DNA of 64,000 nt, taken from contig JBDTMZ010000050.1 of the NCBI GenBank assembly GCA_039934035.1, positions 1-64,000 of the forward strand. The letters are read 5' to 3'. The notes under the pieces are model-generated. The model had not been told where the DNA came from. It did no database searches and saw only the letters and a program-made list of their open reading frames with translations. This DNA is from Solibacter sp039934035. Lineage in GTDB: Bacteria; Acidobacteriota; Terriglobia; Bryobacterales; Bryobacteraceae. Made by a program: the position numbers and the translations under genes. Below, piece after piece: positions 58,048-64,000 of the stretch; within the stretch, counting starts at the first letter, position 1; every line of letters starts with the position of its first letter.

Positions 58048-58794
58048 CTACAGCCCCAGCCCCCCATCGATGATCAGTTCGCTGCCCACCATGTACGCGG
58101 ATTCATCGGAGGCCAGGTAGACCACCGCGCTTGCGATCTCGCCGGGCGTGCCGAAGCGCCCGGCAGGAACCTGGTGCTGCAGCGACTCGGAGACGGTCTT
58201 CAGATCGGCCGCGGAAAGCCCGAGCTTGCCGTATAGAGGCGTGGCGATGGGTCCGGGACTGATCGCGTTGACTCGAATACCGCGGGAAATGAGCTCGCCG
58301 GAAAGCGTGCGGGCAAGCGAGAGCAGCGCCGCTTTGCTGGCGCCGTACACGCTGGTGTTCGGCATTCCGATGTGGGCATTAATCGAGGCGTTCAGAACGA
58401 TGGAAGCCGGGTTCGCAAACAGCGGCAACAAAGCTTGAATCAGGAAGAACGGGCCGCGCACGTTGGTCTGGAAGCACTGGTCCCAGCCTGCCTCGTTCCA
58501 TTGCTCAACCGGCCTCAGGTCCGCGATGCCGGCGTTGGCGAACAGAATATCCAGCTTGCCGAAACTCTCTCGAACCGTTTCGGCGAGCCGCGCCTGGCTG
58601 GCCGCGTCGCCGGCATCGGAGACGATGTAGAGCACTGCATCGTGAAACTCCTGACGCACCGGCTCAAAGGCTTCCGCGCGGCGGGCCGTGATGGCCACGC
58701 GCGCGCCTTCCGCCACAAACTGGCGCAGCGTCTCCAGTCCGATCCCGCTGGCGCCTCCGGTGATGAGTGCACGTTTTCCTTGCAGCCTGGCCAT
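58048..58794 (-). CDS. Short-chain dehydrogenase/reductase (SDR)
   Basis: A 248-aa classical SDR: RALITGGASGIGLETLRQFV (TGxxxGIG cofactor motif), LFANAGIADL (NAG), a Ser in ASINAHIGMPNTSVYGASKA with the YxxxK catalytic pair, and ISPGPIATPLYGKLG. GSELIIDGGLGL is the usual ending. It oxidises or reduces an unknown alcohol or ketone with NAD(P). ATG 58794 has GGAGGGG just upstream, which decides the start; longer frames upstream are not supported. 40 bp after the small unknown gene and probably co-transcribed. Confidence 0.92.
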   Translation of the reverse strand: MARLQGKRALITGGASGIGLETLRQFVAEGARVAITARRAEAFEPVRQEFHDAVLYIVSDAGDAASQARLAETVRESFGKLDILFANAGIADLRPVEQWNEAGWDQCFQTNVRGPFFLIQALLPLFANPASIVLNASINAHIGMPNTSVYGASKAALLSLARTLSGELISRGIRVNAISPGPIATPLYGKLGLSAADLKTVSESLQHQVPAGRFGTPGEIASAVVYLASDESAYMVGSELIIDGGLGL

Positions 58795-58834
58795 GGTTTT
58801 CCCCTCCCTGATGAACCAACTTCGCCAGTCTGCA

Positions 58835-59086
58835 TCATCGCCAATAATTGTTCGCGGCCGCAATTGTCTGGAACTCAATGGCCACCACCTGGCTGGCGGC
58901 AATGAGGCTATCGGGGCTGGTTGAGTAGCTTGGCCGGCCCCCCTTCAGAACGTCCAGATCGGGCTGGAGATTGTGGATCGTATGCCGGGCCAGCTTGAAC
59001 GCCAAGGCCCTCCCCTCTTCCGCGGTGGCCGTGATTAAAGTGCCGCCAGGGACAAGAATCAATTCTGCGTCCGGTACTCGATTCAT
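58835..59086 (-). CDS. Small protein of unknown function (83 aa)
   Basis: Not recognised. MNRVPDAELILVPGGTLITA begins it and the body is mixed alpha/beta (EGRALAFKLARHTIHNLQPD), without Cys clusters, signal or membrane helix. A strong AGGAGGG lies just before the ATG, and it precedes the SDR gene by 40 bp in the same direction, so it is likely real and co-expressed. Confidence 0.6.
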   Translation of the reverse strand: MNRVPDAELILVPGGTLITATAEEGRALAFKLARHTIHNLQPDLDVLKGGRPSYSTSPDSLIAASQVVAIEFQTIAAANNYWR

Positions 59087-59194
59087 AACTACCCTCCTGG
59101 TGATATTTTTATCGCAACGAAGCTCCGCAAAGCGGACGCGTTCAGTCCGCTGCCGCGGTTTTCAGGAACGTCGTGGGCCTGACCCCGGTCTCAT

Positions 59195-59214
59195 GGCGGC
59201 GCAAGTGCGCCGCC
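59195..59214 (-). terminator. Strong hairpin downstream of msrB
   Basis: GGCGGCGC (59195-59202) and GCGCCGCC (59207-59214) form a perfect 8-bp GC-only stem with a 4-nt loop, 12 bp past the msrB stop on the minus strand. No T-tract follows, so termination would be imperfect or factor-dependent. Confidence 0.45.
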
Positions 59215-59226
59215 GGAACCACCCGC

Positions 59227-59811
59227 CTATTTCGATTCTTCGGGCGTGAAGCGCAGTGACGCGGAATTGATGCAATAGCGCAGCCCGGTAGGGTCGGGTC
59301 CGTCTTCGAACACGTGCCCCAAGTGCGCATCGCATTTGCTGCACAGGGCTTCGGTGCGCCGCATCCCCAGGCTTTTGTCGTCTTCCGCGGATACGTTTTC
59401 CTGGGCCACAGGGGCCCAGAAACTTGGCCAACCGGTGCCGGAATCGAACTTCTCATTGCTGCGGAAGAGCGCCGTGCCACAGCACGCGCAGCGATAGACG
59501 CCAGCTTCGTGATTGTTCCAATATTGCCCGGTGAAGGCCCGCTCGGTACCCTTTTTGCGGGTAACGGCAAACTCCTCGGGTGTAAGTTCATTCTGCCATT
59601 CGGCGTCGGACTTGACGATTTTGTTCACCTGGATGGTCTCCCCTCTACTTCCATTATCCCGGAAAAGCACCAGTTCAATCCCGGGCCCTGTGCCGTTCCG
59701 CGCCGGGTCGGGCAGATGACGTTCGCGGCGATACCACACCGCCATCAGGCCCGCAAAAGCCAGCGGCATGAAGAGGAACGCGCGTCGCGGAGTCTGGTCT
59801 AGCTGATCCAC
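59227..59811 (-). CDS. msrB: Peptide methionine (R)-S-oxide reductase, membrane-anchored
   Basis: A 194-aa protein. An N-terminal hydrophobic segment follows basic residues (RRAFLFMPLAFAGLMAVWYR), so it is likely anchored or exported. The MsrB domain has YRCACCGTALFRSNEKFDSG, with CxxC of the zinc site, LCSKCDAHLGHVF, the second CxxC, and RYCINSASLRF with the catalytic Cys. It reduces methionine-R-sulfoxide in damaged proteins. It overlaps the VIT-type gene by 13 bp, linking oxidative repair with metal handling. Confidence 0.95.
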   Translation of the reverse strand: MDQLDQTPRRAFLFMPLAFAGLMAVWYRRERHLPDPARNGTGPGIELVLFRDNGSRGETIQVNKIVKSDAEWQNELTPEEFAVTRKKGTERAFTGQYWNNHEAGVYRCACCGTALFRSNEKFDSGTGWPSFWAPVAQENVSAEDDKSLGMRRTEALCSKCDAHLGHVFEDGPDPTGLRYCINSASLRFTPEESK

Positions 59812-60491
59812 CTGGCAAGTCCAAAAGCGGCAGCGGAGGCAAGGCCCCCGATTACTACAGTTTGCAACCCGCCGCGCAGCGGCGCAATCCCCGTCAACTT
59901 ACCCTTGACGTAGCCGAAGACAAAGAGCGCGAGCAGAGTGACCGCGGCCGACCACAGCAGCGCCACACGCAGATCGTCCACAAACATGTAGGAAGACAGC
60001 GGCACCATGCCGCCGAGAATGTACGAAATGGCGATGGTGGCGGCGCTATTGCGGGCGCGCAGCGGGTCTGGCTCTTCAAACCCAAGTTCGAAGCGCATCA
60101 TGAAATCCACCCAGCGTTTCTGGTCGGAGCTGATGGCATCGACCACTGGCTTGATGTGTTCGTCGCTCATGCCGAATTCGCGGAAGACGTCGGCCACTTC
60201 GTCGCGTTCCTTCTGCGGCAGTTCCACGGTTTCGCGAATTTCGCGCGCCCGCTCGCTCTGGTAGTGGTCGCTATCGGTGCGCGCGGCCAGGTAGCCGCCC
60301 AGCCCCATGGCGATCGAGCCGGCGGCGATTTCGGCGAGTCCGGCAACCACTACCAGCTTGCTGGTGGCGATCGCCGTTCCAGTCAGCCCGGCGGCGAGTG
60401 CGAAGGGAACGGTCAGCCCGTCCGCCATCCCGATGACTACATCGCGCACGGTGTCCGAGGCCTCGAAGTGCGATTCAACGTGCATGTGCAT
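59799..60491 (-). CDS. VIT1/CCC1-family iron/manganese transporter
   Basis: A 230-aa membrane protein. DTVRDVVIGMADGLTVPFAL is the first helix with the family DGL motif, and IAAGSIAMGLGGYLAARTDS the second conserved segment (SMAxGxYL-type). A cytoplasmic charged region (YQSERAREIRETVELPQKER) with many Glu residues is the metal-binding domain, followed by three more helices. It exports Fe2+ or Mn2+ from the cytosol. ATG 60491 begins MHMHVESH; an in-frame ATG at 60485 is possible. Operon partner of msrB. Confidence 0.9.
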   Translation of the reverse strand: MHMHVESHFEASDTVRDVVIGMADGLTVPFALAAGLTGTAIATSKLVVVAGLAEIAAGSIAMGLGGYLAARTDSDHYQSERAREIRETVELPQKERDEVADVFREFGMSDEHIKPVVDAISSDQKRWVDFMMRFELGFEEPDPLRARNSAATIAISYILGGMVPLSSYMFVDDLRVALLWSAAVTLLALFVFGYVKGKLTGIAPLRGGLQTVVIGGLASAAAFGLARWIS

Positions 60492-60580
60492 GGATCATTT
60501 ATGATCTCACGCCGTCCACAGGACGCCTGAGTTACACTGTGGGCATACTGAACACGGAAAGTCTGAGACAGCGGCACGGA

Positions 60581-61747
60581 ATGCGGGAGAGTGTGTCCAA
60601 GCGGAATCTTGGTGCGTCAAGCGAGGTTGTGCGCGACATCAACCGGCGGATTGTGCTGAATCTCATCCGCACCCGCCAGCCCATTTCGCGTGCCGACCTG
60701 GCGCGAGCCTCCGGCCTGCAGCGCAGCACCATTTCGTTGATCGTCGAGCAGTTGATTGAGGAGCGCTGGGTGCTCGAAGGGTCGATGGGACGCCTGCCGC
60801 GCGGGCGCCGACCTACCTTCCTCGGATTGAACGAAGATCGCGTGATCATCGGTGTGGACGTGCGCCCGTCGAAGACCACCGTGGCGCTGGCCGATGCTAA
60901 CGGGAAGTTCTCTTCCCGTGAAGTGCTGGAGACGCCGCCGAATCCGGAAACGGCGCTGGACTGCCTGATTCAGGCCATCCAGCGGATGAAAAATGCCTGC
61001 CGCGGAAAGATGATTGAGGGCGTCGGCATCAGCCTGCCCGGCCGTTTCGATCACACCCTCAACCGCCTGGTCTTCGCCCCCAATCTGAAGTGGCCGGCCA
61101 TCAATTTCCGCGACCCCATCGTGGAGCAGACCGGGCTGGACGTGGAGTTCGAAAACGCGGCCAACGCCTGCGTCCTGGCCGAGGTCTGGTTTGACCGCGT
61201 TCACGCCTGCCGCAATCTGGTGGTGGTCACCGTCTCGGAAGGAATCGGTACCGGCATTCTGGCCAACGGAGCGCTGGTGGGCGGGTTGAACGGCATGGCG
61301 GGGGAATTCGGCCACGTGCCGGTGGATGCCACGGGGCCGCTCTGCAGTTGCGGCAGCCGCGGCTGTTGGGAGGTATTTGCCTCTAACCGCGCCGCGCTTC
61401 GCTACTACGCCGAAGCCGGTTGCGCGGACGAGGGCCTCACGTTCTCCGACCTGCTGAGCCGCGCCGATCTGGGCGACGCGAATGCCGCCCTGGCACTGGA
61501 ACGCATGGCGCAATACCTGGGCCGCGGCATGCGCATGATTGTGGCCGGGCTGGCGCCGGAGCGAATCGTCGTGGTGGGCGATCTTACCCATTCCTGGCAG
61601 CGTTTTGGCGGCATCATTCAGGCCGAGATTCAGAAGCACGTGCTGGCCGGGGGCCACGCACCGGTTCTGGCCCCGTCGTTTGAAGACGGGATGGCGCGCC
61701 TGCGCGGCACCGTCGCGCTCGTGCTGCAGAAGCACTTTAGCGTTTAA
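60581..61747 (+). CDS. ROK-family transcriptional regulator (NagC/XylR type)
   Basis: A 388-aa protein. The N-terminal winged helix has VVRDINRRIVLNLIRTRQPI, SRADLARASGLQRSTISLIV. The ROK domain has an ATP-like loop (VIIGVDVRPSKTTVALADAN), VVVTVSEGIGTGILANGALV, GEFGHVPVDATGPLCSCGSR and GCWE (zinc-site HxxCxCGxxGCxE). It likely senses a sugar and represses glycan-use genes. ATG 60581 is chosen; GTG 60539 is an in-frame alternative. The GH3 gene lies 104 bp downstream, a likely target. Confidence 0.9.
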   Translation: MRESVSKRNLGASSEVVRDINRRIVLNLIRTRQPISRADLARASGLQRSTISLIVEQLIEERWVLEGSMGRLPRGRRPTFLGLNEDRVIIGVDVRPSKTTVALADANGKFSSREVLETPPNPETALDCLIQAIQRMKNACRGKMIEGVGISLPGRFDHTLNRLVFAPNLKWPAINFRDPIVEQTGLDVEFENAANACVLAEVWFDRVHACRNLVVVTVSEGIGTGILANGALVGGLNGMAGEFGHVPVDATGPLCSCGSRGCWEVFASNRAALRYYAEAGCADEGLTFSDLLSRADLGDANAALALERMAQYLGRGMRMIVAGLAPERIVVVGDLTHSWQRFGGIIQAEIQKHVLAGGHAPVLAPSFEDGMARLRGTVALVLQKHFSV

Positions 61748-61805
61748 CCCGCACAATACCTGCCACTACCCCGCCTATGCGGTGTACAACAGACCCGAAA
61801 ATGCC

Positions 61806-61834
61806 TTTTCAACAAACGTGCATCAAGTTATAGT
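61806..61834 (+). promoter_or_regulatory. Promoter of the GH3 gene
   Basis: TTTTCA (61806-61811) and TATAGT (61829-61834) are separated by 17 bp and end 17 nt before ATG 61852. The spacer is overlapped by an inverted repeat that could be the ROK operator. Confidence 0.45.
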
Positions 61835-61838
61835 TTGT
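61812..61838. promoter_or_regulatory. Possible operator (inverted repeat) over the GH3 promoter
   Basis: ACAAAC (61812-61817) and GTTTGT (61833-61838) are perfect 6-bp inverted arms 15 bp apart, covering the spacer and the -10. The neighbouring ROK regulator is the natural candidate to bind here; this is inference. Confidence 0.4.
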
Positions 61839-61851
61839 AATCCACAACTTT

Positions 61852-64000
61852 ATGGCCTCCTCCGAAAAAATCGAAGTCTACAAAAATGCGGCAATTCCCG
61901 CTGCCAGGCGGGTGAAGGATCTTCTCTCGCGGATGACTCTGGAAGAGAAGGCTGCCCAGATGATGTGCGTCTGGCAGGAAAAAGCCAAAACCCTGGTGAA
62001 CGAAGAAGGCAACTTCGATCCAGCCAAAGCCAAAGCTGCCTTCAAGACCCGGCGCGGGCTGGGCCAGGTTGGGCGTCCGAGCGATGCAGGCAAAGGCAAA
62101 GATGCGCGCGGCATGGCGGAACTTACCAACGCCATTCAGAAGTTCTTCGTGGAAAACAGCCGTCTGGGAATTCCCGTGATTTTCCACGAGGAGTGCCTGC
62201 ATGGACACGCGGCCCCCGGCGGCACGAGTTTCCCGCAACCCATCGGTCTCGGCGCCACCTTCAATCCCGACCTGGTGGAATCGCTGTTCGCCATGACGGC
62301 GGCGGAAGCGCGTGCCCGCGGCACGCATCAGGCGCTGACCCCGGTGGTGGATGTCGCCAGGGAACCGCGCTGGGGCCGGGTCGAAGAGACGTATGGCGAA
62401 GATCCGTTCCTGGTGTCGCGCCTGGGCATCGCGGCGGTGCGCGGCTTCCAGGGCGACGCAACCTTTCAGGACAAGACGCGCGTGATCGCGACCCTGAAGC
62501 ATTTCGCGGCGCACGGACAGCCCGAAGGCGGCCTGAACTGCGCACCCGTCAACGTGTCCGAGCGGGTCTTGCGCGAGACCTTCCTTTACACCTTCAAAGA
62601 GGCGCTGCAAGTGGGCGGCGCTATCAGCGTGATGGCGTCTTACAACGAGATCGACGGAGTGCCGTCGCACGCCAACAAGTGGCTGCTGCGCGACGTGCTG
62701 CGCAAAGAGTGGGGCTTCAAAGGCTTCGTCGTTTCGGATTACTACGCCATTTACGAAATGAATTACCGGCCGGAATCGCACGGCCATTACGTCGCTAAGG
62801 ACAAGAAGGAGGCGTGCGTCCTCGCGGTGAATGCGGGCGTGAATATCGAACTGCCGGAGCCCGATTGCTACCTACACCTGGTGGACCTGGTGAAGAAGGG
62901 CGTGCTGAAGGAACGGCAGTTGGACGAACTGGTGGAGCCGATGCTCCTGTGGAAGTTCAAGCTGGGTCTGTTCGACGATCCCTACGTCGATCCCGAGGCG
63001 GCGGATGCCCTGGTGGGCTGCGAGGCTCACTCGCAACTGGCGCGGCAGGCGGCGCGCGAGACCATCACGCTGCTCAAGAACGAAGGCAACCTGCTGCCGC
63101 TGGATGAAACGAAAGTCAAGACCATCGCGGTCATCGGGCCCAACGCGAACCGCACGCTACTGGGCGGATATAGCGGCGTGCCGAAGTACGAAGTCAGCGT
63201 GCTCGACGGCATCAAGGCGCGCGCCGGAAAGAACGTGAAGGTGCTCTACAGCGAAGGCTGCAAGATCACCATCGGCGGGTCGTGGCAGCAGGACGAAGTG
63301 ACGCCCAGCGATCCGGCGGAAGACCGCAGGCAGATCGCCGAGGCGGTGAAGGTGGCGAAGAAGGCGGATGTGATCGTGCTGGCCATCGGCGGCAACGAAC
63401 AGACGTCGCGTGAAGCGTGGTCGCCCAAGCATCTTGGCGACCGGGCGGGGCTCGATCTGGTAGGCCGGCAGGACGAACTGGTGCGCGCCATGCTTGCTAC
63501 CGGCAAGCCGGTAGTGGTGCTGCTGTTCAATGGACGCCCGCTGGCCATCAACGAGATCAGCCAAAGCGTTCCCGCCATTCTGGAGTGCTGGTATCTCGGG
63601 CAGGAATGCGGCAACGCGGTGGCGGACGTGCTGTTCGGCGACGTGAACCCGGGCGGCAAACTTCCGATCTCGGTTCCGCGCTCCGCCGGCCATCTGCCGG
63701 CTTACTACAACCACAAGCCGTCCTCGCGCCGGGGATATTTGTTTGACGACGTATCGCCGCTCTACGCGTTCGGCTACGGCCTGAGCTATACCACTTTCGA
63801 AATCTCGAACGTGCACCTCACCAAGGCCAAAATCAAACGCGACGGCATGACACAGGTATCGGTGGACGTGCGCAACACCGGCCCGCGCGCGGGCAGCGAA
63901 GTGTTGCAGGTCTACATTCGCGATTGCTTCAGCTCCGTGACGCGTCCTGTCAAAGAGCTCAAGGCCTTCCACAAATTGTGGCTGCAGGCGGGCGAGGCGA
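61852..64000 (+). CDS. Glycoside hydrolase family 3 (beta-glucosidase/xylosidase type), 3' end outside window
   Basis: The frame from ATG 61852 is open to the window end (716 complete codons). VKDLLSRMTLEEKAAQMM is the typical GH3 start. LGIPVIFHEECLHGHAAPGG, TPVVDVAREPRWGRVEETYG, TLKHFAAHGQPEGG and FKGFVVSDYYAIYEM follow; the SDY Asp is the catalytic nucleophile. The C-terminal domain begins near ETITLLKNEGNLLPL, with YLGQECGNAVADVLFGDVNP and a fibronectin-like start (VSVDVRNTGPRAGSEVLQVY). There is no signal peptide, so it is probably cytoplasmic. The ROK regulator upstream likely controls it. The exact substrate (gluco or xylo) is not readable. Confidence 0.95.
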   Translation, partial: MASSEKIEVYKNAAIPAARRVKDLLSRMTLEEKAAQMMCVWQEKAKTLVNEEGNFDPAKAKAAFKTRRGLGQVGRPSDAGKGKDARGMAELTNAIQKFFVENSRLGIPVIFHEECLHGHAAPGGTSFPQPIGLGATFNPDLVESLFAMTAAEARARGTHQALTPVVDVAREPRWGRVEETYGEDPFLVSRLGIAAVRGFQGDATFQDKTRVIATLKHFAAHGQPEGGLNCAPVNVSERVLRETFLYTFKEALQVGGAISVMASYNEIDGVPSHANKWLLRDVLRKEWGFKGFVVSDYYAIYEMNYRPESHGHYVAKDKKEACVLAVNAGVNIELPEPDCYLHLVDLVKKGVLKERQLDELVEPMLLWKFKLGLFDDPYVDPEAADALVGCEAHSQLARQAARETITLLKNEGNLLPLDETKVKTIAVIGPNANRTLLGGYSGVPKYEVSVLDGIKARAGKNVKVLYSEGCKITIGGSWQQDEVTPSDPAEDRRQIAEAVKVAKKADVIVLAIGGNEQTSREAWSPKHLGDRAGLDLVGRQDELVRAMLATGKPVVVLLFNGRPLAINEISQSVPAILECWYLGQECGNAVADVLFGDVNPGGKLPISVPRSAGHLPAYYNHKPSSRRGYLFDDVSPLYAFGYGLSYTTFEISNVHLTKAKIKRDGMTQVSVDVRNTGPRAGSEVLQVYIRDCFSSVTRPVKELKAFHKLWLQAGEA

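Overview
The window is a 64 kb piece of a high-GC bacterial chromosome, most likely from an Acidobacteriota member of the Solibacter/Bryobacter group. The best marker is a TIGR03435-family protein (46410-47351), a family greatly expanded in Solibacter. Supporting signs are the very GC-rich third codon positions, which create long antisense shadow frames, and the mix of soil-type glycan, ROK and GH3 genes. No rRNA, tRNA, CRISPR array, intact IS or prophage was recognised.

Layout. 1-2490: end of rpsO, then pnp with a near-perfect intrinsic terminator. 2504-3644: a short sulfotransferase-like gene, a 70-bp direct repeat and a small Cys-rich protein. 3698-45949: about 42 kb of surface-glycan genes. 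A divergent promoter region at 15120-15267 fires a long leftward operon (two large GT proteins, a methyltransferase, an inserted-domain GT2, a coiled-coil protein, a GT2-GT4 fusion) and a rightward two-gene operon. The first two genes on each side are paralogous, so the locus is a mirror-image duplication. Next come a leftward operon (20561-25644: GT2-like pair, GT-C-like membrane protein, FkbM methyltransferase) and a rightward operon (25672-34578: polyprenyl-phosphate GT2, GT-C-like protein, SGNH hydrolase, carbamoyltransferase, bifunctional fucokinase/GDP-fucose pyrophosphorylase). After a small mobile-looking island (a truncated gene and a GxxExxY gene flanked by inverted repeats) follow more GT-C and GT2 genes and a WecE/WecD-like amino-sugar operon with a polysaccharide deacetylase.

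45950-54051: an intergenic stretch rich in dyads, TIGR03435 and cupin genes, sppA, a hybrid histidine kinase with an ethylene-receptor-type sensor, a POT peptide transporter and a radical SAM/SPASM protein. 54200-57967: a tight operon for GDP-D-glycero-alpha-D-manno-heptose (hddA, hddC, gmhA, gmhB) led by a Gfo/Idh oxidoreductase. 57968-64000: SDR, small unknown protein, MsrB, VIT-type transporter, ROK regulator and a GH3 glycosidase cut by the window end.

Together the genes suggest a complex surface polysaccharide or glycoprotein glycan containing fucose, D,D-heptose and a 4-amino-4,6-dideoxyhexose, decorated by carbamoyl, methyl, acetyl and perhaps sulfate groups. No obvious Wzx flippase, Wzy polymerase or ABC exporter is present, so export must be encoded elsewhere or rely on the GT-C-type membrane proteins. 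The standout single gene is the kinase at 49581-51383, which keeps all seven residues known to be needed for ethylene binding in plant ETR1, at exactly the same spacing.
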